Below are positions 53,591-62,133 of a stretch of 64,000 bases of DNA, piece after piece. The notes under the pieces were generated by a model. That model was not told the DNA's origin. It worked only from the letters and a program-made list of their open reading frames with translations, and ran no database searches. Each line of letters starts with the position of its first letter. Position 1 is the stretch's first letter. A program made the translations under genes and the position numbers. The stretch is from JAAYUK01 sp964392915 (GTDB lineage: Bacteria > Nitrospirota > Thermodesulfovibrionia > Thermodesulfovibrionales > Dissulfurispiraceae), in assembly GCA_964392915.1 (NCBI GenBank), contig CAYMRS010000001.1, positions 55,713 through 119,712 on the forward strand. The letters are read 5' to 3'.

Positions 53591-54046
53591 CTAAAAGCCC
53601 AGCAGTCCCTTGGGCAGCCTGAGCTCAAGCAGGTTCACGAAAATAAGCTGCACCGCTGCGGTTGAGAGCGTGGCAATTGCAAAAGTTTTGAGCCACGTCT
53701 GCGGGAAAATGCACTTCACAAGAAATGCAACAAAGAGAAACGTAACGAGAATAAAGCCGAGCGGCTTAAGAAGAAAGTTGTATGCTACCAACGAGAGAAC
53801 AATCATCCCGACTCTCTTCCATGAATCACTTTCCGGGAAAAAAGGGGCCCCCGCTTCAAACTTTTTGAATACCGTCTTGAGGATGAGAGCCGCCGACAGG
53901 AGTCCGAGCAAAACACCCGCCCAGAGTGGCAAAAATCCAGGGCCCGGTTCGTCCAGAGTGCCGATATCCACGCTTCGTGCATATACCGCAAATATTATTC
54001 CTACACTGAGAAAGAAGAACCCTCCGAGGAGATCATTCCGTTTCAC
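53591..54046 (-). CDS. tctB: TTT transporter small membrane subunit (TctB)
   Basis: 151 aa starting with GTG at 54046 (GAGG 7 nt upstream). Four membrane segments (LLGGFFFLSVGIIFAVYA; GFLPLWAGVLLGLLSAALIL; GMIVLSLVAYNFLLKPLGFILVTFLFVAFLV; FAIATLSTAAVQLIFVNLL), the TctB pattern. 15 nt upstream of tctA. Confidence 0.9.
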   Translation of the reverse strand: MKRNDLLGGFFFLSVGIIFAVYARSVDIGTLDEPGPGFLPLWAGVLLGLLSAALILKTVFKKFEAGAPFFPESDSWKRVGMIVLSLVAYNFLLKPLGFILVTFLFVAFLVKCIFPQTWLKTFAIATLSTAAVQLIFVNLLELRLPKGLLGF

Positions 54047-54176
54047 ACACTCACCTCAAATCTCGTGATGGCACAGAACCAATGACGTGCAGCGGCATCT
54101 CTGTATGAGACCGGTGGATGGCAGTATCACAAAGCGGAGACTGCCACCCACTTTTCTGAATTGCTAAAAAGATGCC

Positions 54177-55340
54177 TTAAGCGCTCTCGTAGAGCCGGGT
54201 AAGAACGAACTCGTGATGGCCGAGCGCCTCGGCACAGGTGTTTCTGCCATTTGCCGTCCGAATCATCATTTCCAATAGCATATCACCGGCGGCGTCCAGC
54301 GTGAACTCATTCTGCAGCAATCCCGATACATCGACGTCAATATGCTCGCTCATGGTACGAACAGTATTGGGGTTCGCACTGAGCTTGATAACCGGTAGAA
54401 TCGGGTTCCCGATTATATTGCCCTGTCCAGTCGGAAATAAATGCACGGTGAAGCCTGCGGCTGCCGCAAGCGTTACCATTTCAGCTGCTGCTGAGGATGA
54501 ATCCATGAACCAGAGACCCGGTCCGGTAGGTTCTTCCGCCTTGTCTAGAACACCATCTACTATGCACTTTTTTCCAATCTTCTGGATATTGCCGAGTGCT
54601 TTTTCCTCGATGGTCGTCAGGCCGCCTGCGATGTTTCCCTTGGTCGGCTGCGAGTCGGAAAGATCTGAAGTCTTGTGGCGGTTGATCACGTCCTGATAGC
54701 GATTAAACATGAACATGAAGCGCTCGCGGACTTTCTCGTCGCGGCACCGCGCTGCAACAAGGTGTTCTCCACCGGTTACTTCCGTTGTTTCACCAAAAAG
54801 CAACGTGCAGCCCTTCTCATACAGCTTGTCGAAAGCGTTTCCGACGGTCGGGTTTGAGGCTATGCCAGAGGTGGTGTCGGATTCACCACATTTCGTAGAT
54901 ACCCAAAGCTCCTGGATTCTGCAGACTTCGCGCTGCTTCTCTGATGCCCACTGCACATACTCCTGCGCTGCCCTGGATGCACGCATAATGGTAGTATGCT
55001 GCCCGTGCTTCTCAATGCCAAAACCAACAACTGGCTTGCCGGTCTTCGCAATGCCTTCCACAACGCGGTTTGTCCATACATCTTCAATGCCGATTACTAC
55101 TACTGCCGCAACATTCGGGTTGCTGCCGGTGCCAATCAGGGTGGCAAAATGCAGGTCAAGGTCAGCACCAAACTGCAGTCTGCCATATGGGTGCGGCAAG
55201 GCCATGGTTCCCTTGATGTTATTGGCGACAGCTTCGCATGACGCATTGGAGAGATCATCAAGCGGCAGAATGAGCACATGATTTCTTACGCCAACGCGGC
55301 CATTTTCACGACGATATCCGAGAAACTCATGTATATTCAT
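54177..55340 (-). CDS. suyB: Sulfolactate sulfo-lyase beta subunit SuyB (UxaA-C family)
   Basis: 387 aa from the ATG at 55340, with GAGGTGG upstream. UxaA/GarD C-terminal family without the SAF domain, which is a separate gene (suyA). The features GYRRENGRVGVRNHVLILP, ALPHPYGRLQFGADLDLHF, WVSTKCGESDTTSG and DDLSDSQPTKGNIAGGLTTIEEKALGN fit what I recall of SuyB, which with SuyA splits (2R)-3-sulfolactate into pyruvate and sulfite. Conserved Cys in TKCGESDT is likely a metal or cluster ligand. Neighbours (TTT transporter, ComC-like dehydrogenase) are those of known sulfolactate loci. The alternative is a split altronate/galactarate-type dehydratase. Confidence 0.78.
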   Translation of the reverse strand: MNIHEFLGYRRENGRVGVRNHVLILPLDDLSNASCEAVANNIKGTMALPHPYGRLQFGADLDLHFATLIGTGSNPNVAAVVVIGIEDVWTNRVVEGIAKTGKPVVGFGIEKHGQHTTIMRASRAAQEYVQWASEKQREVCRIQELWVSTKCGESDTTSGIASNPTVGNAFDKLYEKGCTLLFGETTEVTGGEHLVAARCRDEKVRERFMFMFNRYQDVINRHKTSDLSDSQPTKGNIAGGLTTIEEKALGNIQKIGKKCIVDGVLDKAEEPTGPGLWFMDSSSAAAEMVTLAAAAGFTVHLFPTGQGNIIGNPILPVIKLSANPNTVRTMSEHIDVDVSGLLQNEFTLDAAGDMLLEMMIRTANGRNTCAEALGHHEFVLTRLYESA

Positions 55341-55342
55341 GG

Positions 55343-55624
55343 TTACCACCTCTTTGTCTTCAGATTATGGATATGAACGTGCTCGCCCTTGCGGATGGGT
55401 GCTACTACTTTCCCGATATCTGTACTGTATTTCAGCACCGTGTCTCCCGTCTTCATGTCTGCAAGCGCTATCTTGTGACCAAGCGGAATATCCATAACTG
55501 CCGTGACTTCCACAGGCTCCTGCGAGTCCATATAGACGCCCTTTGCTACCTGACCTGTCTTGATGTCGACCGTCGCGACGCCAACCAGATCCCCCTTCTC
55601 ATGTGCCAGAAAATCAATCATCAT
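55343..55624 (-). CDS. suyA: Sulfolactate sulfo-lyase alpha subunit SuyA (SAF domain)
   Basis: 93-aa SAF-domain protein: DFLAHEKGDLVGVATVDIKTG, MDIPLGHKIALADMKTGDTVLKY, and a C-terminal GEHVHIHNLKTKRW. It is the small partner of SuyB, equal to the N-terminal SAF part of altronate dehydratase made as a separate chain, as in SuyA. Start at the ATG at 55624 after AAAGGAG; the next ATG codon is an equal option. Ends 2 nt before suyB. Confidence 0.78.
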   Translation of the reverse strand: MMIDFLAHEKGDLVGVATVDIKTGQVAKGVYMDSQEPVEVTAVMDIPLGHKIALADMKTGDTVLKYSTDIGKVVAPIRKGEHVHIHNLKTKRW

Positions 55625-55702
55625 GCTCTCCTTTCATATCGGTACGTTCTGCACGAACAACAGATATCTCCTGCAAAACAAGAGAAACAACCAGCATCAT
55701 TT

Positions 55703-56776
55703 TCACTTCCCTGATGGGAAGTCATTGCCAGACTCGACCGAAAACGGGATATCAAGTTCCTGACAGAGCATCCTGAGTTCATGCACCGTTTCATCCCCTA
55801 TTGGAACGCCGCTGGCTCTATTGGCAACAATAGTCCTGTATGAACGCTCTCCCGGGATCAGAATCTCTTCGCTTCCCGGTCGCTTTCTGCATGCCTTGAT
55901 GGTATCCATGGTCCTGTCAACCCGCTCAATAAACTCCAGTGGATCCATAAACGCACTAATGTCTAACAGAAAAAAGAAGTGCCCAACGTTTTGCGGATGA
56001 TCGGGATCTCTGCACATCGAACCTACTTCAGGACCGATCGCGGAGCCTGTCAGCACCCCGGAGAACAGTTCCACCATAAGTGCCAGAGCATACCCCTTGT
56101 GGCCTGCCATGGCGAGAACAGTGCCCAAGAGAGCTTTTTCCGCATCGGTGGTGGAATTGCCGTCGCTGTCAAGTGCCCATCCCTCGGGAATGGATTTCCC
56201 CTGCCGCTTTGCCGAAATAATGTTTCCGCGTGCGACTACGGATGTAGCGAGATCAATCTTGATCGGATAGCCCTTCCCTGTCGGGAAAGAAACAGCAATC
56301 GGGTTCGTGCCGAAAAAGGCCTCGCACGCTCCTGCAGGGGACATGGAGGGTTCGCAATTCGTCATTGCCAATAAGATCATTCCATGATTCGCCGCACGAT
56401 TGCAGAAATATGAGAGAGCCCCGAAGTGCTGTGAATTGCGGATCGTGGCAGATGAGCATCCGGCCGAACGCGCCATCGGGACCAACAGATCAAGAACTTT
56501 CGATGCCTGTACCTGCCCGATACCATTGTTGGCATTCACTGCAAGAGTTGCAGTGCGTTGCCGCTCAATCGCGATATCAATGCAGGGATTTATGAGACCT
56601 TTTTGAATCCGCCTGACATAGGTTGCAAATCGTGACACCCCGTGCGTGGAGGTTCCCTGCATATCTGCCAAAATCAGAGATTCTGCAAGAATGCCGCAGT
56701 CATGGCGGGAAACCCTGACTGCCTGCGCAATCGTTTCGAGGAGGCTCTTCACCTGGTCAGCCTGGTAGCGTTGCAT
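55703..56776 (-). CDS. comC: ComC-like sulfolactate dehydrogenase (Ldh2/MDH2 family)
   Basis: 357 aa from the ATG at 56776; a TTG at 56791 is possible, neither has a ribosome site. NAD(P)-dependent 2-hydroxyacid dehydrogenase of the Ldh2/malate-L-sulfolactate group: LADMQGTSTHGVSRFATYVRRIQKGLI, NNGIGQVQASKVLDL, IRNSQHFGALSYFCNRAANHGMILLAMTN, FFGTNPIAVSFPT, GHKGYALALMVELFSGVLTGS. The His of STHG and SQHFG are typical. Archaeal and Chromohalobacter ComC (R-sulfolactate dehydrogenase) belong here. First gene of the comC-suyA-suyB-tctBAC-larA unit. Confidence 0.75.
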   Translation of the reverse strand: MQRYQADQVKSLLETIAQAVRVSRHDCGILAESLILADMQGTSTHGVSRFATYVRRIQKGLINPCIDIAIERQRTATLAVNANNGIGQVQASKVLDLLVPMARSAGCSSATIRNSQHFGALSYFCNRAANHGMILLAMTNCEPSMSPAGACEAFFGTNPIAVSFPTGKGYPIKIDLATSVVARGNIISAKRQGKSIPEGWALDSDGNSTTDAEKALLGTVLAMAGHKGYALALMVELFSGVLTGSAIGPEVGSMCRDPDHPQNVGHFFFLLDISAFMDPLEFIERVDRTMDTIKACRKRPGSEEILIPGERSYRTIVANRASGVPIGDETVHELRMLCQELDIPFSVESGNDFPSGK

Positions 56777-56786
56777 GAAACTAAAT

Positions 56787-56803
56787 ATCAATATGCGTGC
56801 CAG
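56787..56803 (-). promoter_or_regulatory. Possible sigma-54 promoter of comC operon
   Basis: Minus strand TGGCACG-CATA-TTGAT: perfect -24 but GA in place of the invariant GC at -12. The predicted start falls on the comC ATG, which would make the message leaderless. A second perfect -24 (TTGGCAC, 56851-56857) lacks any -12 match. Confidence 0.35.
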
Positions 56804-56892
56804 ACATTACGTGGAATAAATACCATATTTATCAGTTAGTTTTAATTCCAGTGCCAAAAATGGTATTATCATCGTGACCAATAGTTGTCTTT

Positions 56893-56912
56893 TGCGCCCA
56901 ATATTGGGCGCA
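56893..56912. promoter_or_regulatory. 20-bp perfect palindrome, probable activator site
   Basis: TGCGCCCAAT-ATTGGGCGCA, in the leader of the sigma-54 activator and centred about 126 bp upstream of the comC start region. The position suits both an upstream activator site for the comC operon and autoregulation. Confidence 0.6.
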
Positions 56913-56927
56913 GGCATGGAGGCTCCG

Positions 56928-58466
56928 ATGCTCAAAGATCCGGCAAAAAAATACCGGCTCCTGTTGCGACTCAATAATGTCATCATCAGTCAATATGAGC
57001 GTGAAGGACTCTTTCATGTCATTGCGGCTGAAATCAGCAGTATCGTCCCTTTTGATCGGTTTAGCATCAATCTGTACGATGCAAAAACAGACCAGATTTC
57101 GTATTTTGCCGTTGCTGCCGGCGTAAGCCCGGAAGGAATCAATGAAAAGACCCGTCCGCTGAGAAACGGCTCCGTGGCACAACGCGTTATCCTGAGCAAA
57201 AAGGAAGTTGTTATTCACGATCTTTCCCGGGAAAATGATCTCGAAACGGCGCAGACTATGCAAGACGCCGGATTGAACGCAACGTTTGCCTATCCCATGA
57301 TCGTCCGTGGCAAGATACTCGGAACCATCCACTTTTCATTCAAATCGCTCCCGCCCAATGCCCGTGAAATTCAGGACTTTCTTCGCGACCTCTGCGTGCA
57401 GATTTCACTCGCCATTGACAACATGCTCTCATATGAACAGATGCAGCAAACCATCCGCAGCCTGGACCGCGAAAGAGCATATCTAATCGATACTGAAATA
57501 ACCGAGCAATACGCAAGGGAGCGCTTTTTCTATGTCAGCCCGCCTATGATCGCCATCATGAAACAGATTGAATTGATCGCTTCCACTGAAGCTTCGGTAC
57601 TCATAATGGGCGAAACAGGCACTGGGAAAGATCATATTGCGCGGATAATCCACGCGCTCAGCCCCCGCAGCAAAAATCTTTTTGTAAAAGTGAATTGCGC
57701 TGCGCTTGCTCCGCAACTGATTGAAAGTGAGCTGTTCGGCCACGTAAAAGGAGCATATACCGGTGCCGACTCGCGGCGCATCGGCCGGTTTGAACTCGCT
57801 GACAAGGGCACGGTTTTCCTTGATGAGATCGGCGAGATCCCGATGCATACGCAAGCCAAACTTTTGCAGGCGCTCCAGGAGAAGTCCTTTGAGCGGGTCG
57901 GAGAGAGCAACCCGATATCCGTAGATTTCCGGATTATTGCCGCAACCAATCAGCATCTTGAGGATAATATTCGCGACAAAACATTCCGGCGTGATCTTTA
58001 TTACCGCCTGAATACCATTCCGCTACACATCCCTTCATTGCGGGAACGGAAGGAAGATATTGCTCTTCTCGTTAAATGTTTTGTTTCCCGCTTCGCAGCG
58101 AAGCTTCACAAGCCACATGTCCGGTTAACACAGTCCGGAATGAATGCCCTGATTAATTACGCCTGGCCCGGAAATGTCCGTGAGCTCGAGAATGTGATCG
58201 AACGGCTCACCATTATTCACGGCGGAGAATCGCTCGGGGAACGCCACATGGCGACCATGCTTCAACTGAGCATGCACGCAGATGAACATGCCCCTCAGAC
58301 AAGGGACAATGTAGAAAAACGCCTCTTAGAAGATAAGCTGCGGAAGTGTCGCGGTGTTATAGGCGGACCACACGGGGCAGCGCGCCTCCTTGGCATGCAA
58401 AGAACGACTCTTCAATATCGCATTCGAAAACTCGGTATAGATAGTGCTCACTTTCGCACTCCCTGA
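56928..58466 (+). CDS. GAF-domain sigma-54 activator of the cassette
   Basis: 512 aa from the ATG at 56928, with GGAGG 5 nt upstream (the frame opens at 56874). N-terminal GAF domain (LFHVIAAEISSIVPFDRFSINLYD...), AAA+ domain with Walker A GETGTGKD and sigma-54 loop GAYTGA (Tyr for the usual Phe), RDLYYRLNTIPLHIPSLRERKEDI, and a C-terminal Fis-type HTH (GAARLLGMQRTTLQYRIRKLGI). FhlA-like architecture. Divergent from comC, so it is probably the effector-sensing activator of the sulfolactate genes; the GAF domain may bind the substrate. Confidence 0.88.
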   Translation: MLKDPAKKYRLLLRLNNVIISQYEREGLFHVIAAEISSIVPFDRFSINLYDAKTDQISYFAVAAGVSPEGINEKTRPLRNGSVAQRVILSKKEVVIHDLSRENDLETAQTMQDAGLNATFAYPMIVRGKILGTIHFSFKSLPPNAREIQDFLRDLCVQISLAIDNMLSYEQMQQTIRSLDRERAYLIDTEITEQYARERFFYVSPPMIAIMKQIELIASTEASVLIMGETGTGKDHIARIIHALSPRSKNLFVKVNCAALAPQLIESELFGHVKGAYTGADSRRIGRFELADKGTVFLDEIGEIPMHTQAKLLQALQEKSFERVGESNPISVDFRIIAATNQHLEDNIRDKTFRRDLYYRLNTIPLHIPSLRERKEDIALLVKCFVSRFAAKLHKPHVRLTQSGMNALINYAWPGNVRELENVIERLTIIHGGESLGERHMATMLQLSMHADEHAPQTRDNVEKRLLEDKLRKCRGVIGGPHGAARLLGMQRTTLQYRIRKLGIDSAHFRTP

Positions 58467-58531
58467 CGGCCTTATTGCCTTCCGAAAGACAGATGCGCAT
58501 TCCGATAGAAAACGAACACTGATTGCAGTTA

Positions 58532-58583
58532 TCAATAATGGATACCAATGCATGCAGGCCGCGACAAAAAAAGGCCCGCTGCC
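58532..58583. repeat. Direct repeat, right copy, bordering cassette
   Basis: 52 bp matching 49619-49669 in the same orientation (TCAATAATG ... CAGGCCGCGAC, A-run, GGCCCGCTGCC). It ends inside the terminator of the cold-shock gene. Confidence 0.85.
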
Positions 58584-58606
58584 AATAGGAGACAGCGGGC
58601 CTTTTT
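58566..58606. terminator. Bidirectional terminator
   Basis: Perfect 9-bp stem GGCCCGCTG / CAGCGGGCC with an 11-nt loop, seven A on the left and five T on the right. It serves the sigma-54 activator (plus) and the cold-shock gene (minus). Confidence 0.92.
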
Positions 58607-58621
58607 GATTGTTCTTTCTGA

Positions 58622-58822
58622 TTAAATCTTTACGACGTTGACCGCCTTTGGTCCTTTCGGTCCCGGCTCAACGTCAAACGAGACCGCCTGACCTTCGGCA
58701 AGTGATTTAAACCCGGAATCCTGGATTGAGGAGTAGTGAACAAAGACATCCGCGCCGTCATCACTCGTAATAAAGCCGAATCCTTTGGACTCATTAAACC
58801 ACTTCACTGTTCCCTTTGCCAT
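58622..58822 (-). CDS. csp: Cold-shock domain protein
   Basis: 66-aa single cold-shock domain with RNP1 KGFGFIT and RNP2 VFVHYSSI intact: MAKGTVKWFNESKGFGFIT...DVFVHYSSI...GQAVSFDVE. RNA chaperone or single-strand nucleic-acid-binding protein. AAGGAGG lies upstream of the ATG. A TTGACA promoter about 140 nt upstream would give a long leader, as is common for csp genes. Confidence 0.96.
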   Translation of the reverse strand: MAKGTVKWFNESKGFGFITSDDGADVFVHYSSIQDSGFKSLAEGQAVSFDVEPGPKGPKAVNVVKI

Positions 58823-58938
58823 TCTGCTGTTCCTCCTTGCTGTACTGAAAATACTGAAGCCACTGCTTCAACGAAAAAAACTCCAAATTCAATGTCTGCG
58901 AAGCCTAAACGGTACAAAAACAGCTGAAACTTTTCGTT

Positions 58939-58968
58939 ATCTTTGCACAGGATTCCTGCAATTGTCAA
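58939..58968 (-). promoter_or_regulatory. Probable csp promoter
   Basis: Minus strand perfect -35 TTGACA (plus-strand 58963-58968), 18-nt spacer and a poor -10 (AAAGAT). It implies a 5' leader of about 110 nt before csp. Confidence 0.4.
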
Positions 58969-58995
58969 CGCCAACAAAGCACATCGCGGCATCGT

Positions 58996-60924
58996 TCACC
59001 CCCGGAAAATGACCTTCCCCATATCCCGCGTATCGTAGCCCCCGAGCGCCTCAACGCCGGCGCGGAATGCGGAATCATCGGAAATGATGCACATCAGCTT
59101 GCGTATCATTTCGCTCTCAAAAACATCGGCTGAAATTGCGATGTCGTAACGCTCATCCGCAACAGGGATGAAGTCAAGCCCGAGGGCCTGAGCCGACGAA
59201 AAAACCGCAAGGCCGGTATCAGCAAGGCCGGTGAGAACAGCCGAAGCGACCGCCATATGAGTATACTCATCGCGTTCGTAGCCTGCGATGTCGTCCGGTT
59301 TGATGTTGCCATCCCGGAGACATTTATCGAGCAACATCCGCGTTCCGGAGCCCGACTGGCGATTGATGAAGGTAACGTCCTTGCGAACCAGATCGGAAAA
59401 ACCGGCAATGTTCTTCGGATTTCCGGGCTTCACCAGCAAGCCCTGCTGCCGATATGCGAGATTGACCAGCACGGTCTGCCGGTCGGCAATGAGCCGCTTC
59501 AGATACGGCACATTGTAATCGCCCGTCTCTTCGTCGAGCAGATGCGTGCCGGCAATGTGCGCCTCTCCGCGCCTGAGAGCCATCAGGCCGCCCATTGACC
59601 CGACATGCGCCGATGAGAGAGACAGTCCGGGATGAAGCTGCTTAATTCTATTTGCGAGGAGATCGAGGGCATTGTCATGGCTACCGATACAGACGATGGT
59701 ATTCCGGATTGCGTCGCGGCTTCGAAGAAGCTGGATGACCACGGGCGCTCCGGCCACAAGCCCTTCAGAATCAGCGGGAATCTTGAGGAACCCGTCAGCA
59801 CGCACGACCGACATCAGAAGTCCAGCTCCGCGACCGACCGGCGTTGTTATCAGCTTTTCGCCGACCGCTCCCACCTTGACGCGTACAAACTCATCAACGC
59901 CGAGAGGAGAAGATATCTGGCGGGAAAGAATCGCCTTCACTGATTCGCCTTCCTCAGGGGCAACGCCGAGCAGATGAGCAATCACCGGATGCACAAACAG
60001 CCGCATGGTCAGATAGGCAGAAACCGGATAGCCGGGCACACCGAACACCGGCTTGCCCTGAACCAAGCCGAAGATAAGCGGTTTGCCGGGCTTGATGGCA
60101 ACGCTGTGAATAATCAACTCGCCGAGTTCGGCTATCACGGCCGCGGTATAGTCTTCAGAGCCCTTGCCAGAACCGGCATTAATAATGGCGATATCAGCCG
60201 TTTCGAGCGCCTTCAGCAGCGCCTGGCGGATGGAAGCGCTGTCGTCGGCAACAATCGGCATGCAGAGCGGTTCCGCGCCCCACTCTTCCGCCATGCCGCC
60301 CAGAAGCGCCGAATTGTACTCAATGATTTCCGGAGCTTGCGGCATACGCTCACGCACCGCTTCCGGATCAACAAGCTCCGTTCCGGTCGGGATGACGGCA
60401 ACCCGGGGCCTGCGGCGTACCAGGATATCGAGCCGGCCGCTTGCGAGCAAGGCGCCCATATCAATCGGACGCACCGCGTGGTTTTCTGGGATTATCAGTT
60501 CGGTCGCAACGATATCTTCACCGACTACGCGGACATGCTGATACGGCGTTACCGGGGCATAAATCTCGACAGCATTGCCGACAATGTTTACGTCCTCGAT
60601 CATGATGACGGCGTCGAACCCCGGAGGCAGTGGATCGCCGGTGTCGACCGGAACCGCGCCGCTCCCGGCCGTCAGCAAAAGAGGCTTTGTTTCAGAGGCG
60701 CCGAATGTGTCCCGAAACCGCACCGCATAGCCGTCCATGGCTGATGAGTGATACGCGGGCGAAGAACACCGGGCGAAAACAGCCTCGGCGGTCACACGGC
60801 CCATGGCACGTTTTACCGGAGCGCTTTCCTGTCCGGTCTGCCCGATATGGTGTTTGTGAAGGCTCTGCTGAAGAAGGGTCAGCGCATCATCAAGGAAGAG
60901 GCTCTCGCGAAATACCCGTTTCAT
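58996..60924 (-). CDS. moeA: MoeA fused to PBP-like domain (molybdo/tungstopterin synthesis)
   Basis: 642 aa from the ATG at 60924, with AGGGGA 8 nt upstream. Residues 1-410 are MoeA, which inserts Mo or W into adenylated pterin: SSAMDGYAVR, NAGSGKGSEDYTAAVIAELGELIIHSVAIKPGKPLIFG, PVFGVPGYPVSAYLTM. Residues about 415-642 are a COG1910-type periplasmic-binding-protein-like domain without signal peptide (GSHDNALDLLANRI, GEAHIAGTHLLDEETGDYNVPY, INRQSGSGTRMLLDKCL). With aor nearby, tungsten loading is likely. Confidence 0.9.
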   Translation of the reverse strand: MKRVFRESLFLDDALTLLQQSLHKHHIGQTGQESAPVKRAMGRVTAEAVFARCSSPAYHSSAMDGYAVRFRDTFGASETKPLLLTAGSGAVPVDTGDPLPPGFDAVIMIEDVNIVGNAVEIYAPVTPYQHVRVVGEDIVATELIIPENHAVRPIDMGALLASGRLDILVRRRPRVAVIPTGTELVDPEAVRERMPQAPEIIEYNSALLGGMAEEWGAEPLCMPIVADDSASIRQALLKALETADIAIINAGSGKGSEDYTAAVIAELGELIIHSVAIKPGKPLIFGLVQGKPVFGVPGYPVSAYLTMRLFVHPVIAHLLGVAPEEGESVKAILSRQISSPLGVDEFVRVKVGAVGEKLITTPVGRGAGLLMSVVRADGFLKIPADSEGLVAGAPVVIQLLRSRDAIRNTIVCIGSHDNALDLLANRIKQLHPGLSLSSAHVGSMGGLMALRRGEAHIAGTHLLDEETGDYNVPYLKRLIADRQTVLVNLAYRQQGLLVKPGNPKNIAGFSDLVRKDVTFINRQSGSGTRMLLDKCLRDGNIKPDDIAGYERDEYTHMAVASAVLTGLADTGLAVFSSAQALGLDFIPVADERYDIAISADVFESEMIRKLMCIISDDSAFRAGVEALGGYDTRDMGKVIFRG

Positions 60925-60966
60925 CTGGAAGTCCCCTTTCGTCATCCGCACAGCAGCTAACTATAC

Positions 60967-61794
60967 TCAGCCCAGTGAGCCTGCGTCAAATGACATCCGG
61001 CGGAGATCGCAGAAAAATAGCTTCCCCCAATAAACGTCATCTTTGCCGAGCAGGATCTTAATGGCAGCGGCAACCTGGAGAGCCGCAATAAACGGTGGCG
61101 TGAACGACGGGTTGCCAAGCGCTGATTCGAGTCCGATTTTACCGCGTGATGAATTCAGCCACTGCGCAAGGACGTCGCTGTCAGCAGACTGCGCGCCGAA
61201 TTGTCCGTACCATCCGCCGATGGCGCCATGAATGAACGGAACGGAAAGCGTTCCGCAGGCAGAGGCAAGCTCACTCCGCACATCGAACGAGTCAAGCCCA
61301 TCAAGAACAATCTGCGCTCCTCCGAGCTGATCGGCCGCGCATTCCAAGCGAAAAGCCTCAACATGAGCCACCACCTGCGTTGACGGATTGATGTCCGCCA
61401 GTTCTTCTGCAATAACTTCCGCCTTGGGCCTGCCGAGAGAACTGATGGTGCAGAATCGCTGACGGTTTAGATTGTGCTCCGCAAAACTGTCAGGATCGAT
61501 GCAGATTAAACGTCCCACCCCGCATCGGGCGAGCATCTCCGCGCTATGGCCTCCAAGCCCTCCGCATCCGACAAGAGCGACGCGCGAGCGATGCAGTTTC
61601 AGCTGATCCGCAATGGTGAAGAGATTACTGTTTCGCTGGTATCGCTTTGGAAGGAACCCGACCGTGAGCGCCTCCTCCTCGACCTCATGCAGAGACAGAC
61701 CGCTTGCCTGAACAGCTTGCTGAGCGATTGCCAGTGAAAGCAGTCCGTCAATCTGATGAGCTTCAAAGAAGGCCGGAAGCGCATCCCTGTTCAT
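60967..61794 (-). CDS. ThiF/MoeB-family E1-like adenylyltransferase
   Basis: 275 aa. Activates the C-terminus of a ubiquitin-like sulfur carrier. Nucleotide-binding GCGGLGGHSAEMLARCGVGRLICIDPDSFAEHNLNRQ and the GRPKAEVIAEELADINP segment define the family. The zinc-binding CxxC pairs of canonical MoeB are not seen. It is encoded between moeA-PBP and the MoaD-like gene, so its partner is probably that carrier. An N-terminal extension of about 70 residues precedes the core fold. Confidence 0.87.
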   Translation of the reverse strand: MNRDALPAFFEAHQIDGLLSLAIAQQAVQASGLSLHEVEEEALTVGFLPKRYQRNSNLFTIADQLKLHRSRVALVGCGGLGGHSAEMLARCGVGRLICIDPDSFAEHNLNRQRFCTISSLGRPKAEVIAEELADINPSTQVVAHVEAFRLECAADQLGGAQIVLDGLDSFDVRSELASACGTLSVPFIHGAIGGWYGQFGAQSADSDVLAQWLNSSRGKIGLESALGNPSFTPPFIAALQVAAAIKILLGKDDVYWGKLFFCDLRRMSFDAGSLG

Positions 61795-61898
61795 ACAAAC
61801 CTACCTTTCCGAAACGGAGGCAACGGGAACAAGCCTGCAAAAAAAGCCTGCCGCTTCGAAGCTCGTTTGTAGGAATGAAAAAAGATGCATTTCCGGAA

Positions 61899-62123
61899 TC
61901 AACCGCCGCCGATAAGGGGGAAAATGCTGATGGTGTCCCCATCGGAAAGCGGTCTTTCAGGCTCTGCATGGCGGCCGTTCACGAAGACGATTGCCGCCTC
62001 GTCGGGCGTGATGGCAAGCTTTTCAAGCACAGAACGAACTGTTGTTCCTGCGTCAGGATCAAGACTTCCCTGTTCAAAGCGGCCGTTGCGCAGCGTGGCG
62101 AATAGTTTGACCGTGATATTCAT
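61899..62123 (-). CDS. MoaD/ThiS-like sulfur carrier
   Basis: 74-aa ubiquitin-fold protein ending in the required Gly-Gly (PLIGGG). Starts MNITVKLFATLRNGR, contains the MoaD-like NGRHAEPERPLSDGDTISIFP. Delivers sulfur for the pterin dithiolene after adenylation by the neighbouring ThiF-like enzyme. Between the E1-like gene and aor. Confidence 0.88.
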   Translation of the reverse strand: MNITVKLFATLRNGRFEQGSLDPDAGTTVRSVLEKLAITPDEAAIVFVNGRHAEPERPLSDGDTISIFPLIGGG

Positions 62124-62133
62124 GCAGGGTATC

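Noticed and set aside
54047..54176. TGGCAGT/ACTGCCA inverted repeat in the gap between suyB and tctB
   Set aside because: 7-bp arms, long loop, no T-run; too weak to call a terminator.
56842..56857. Second sigma-54-like -24 element (TTGGCAC) upstream of comC
   Set aside because: No GC at the -12 position (AA instead); only the -24 half matches.
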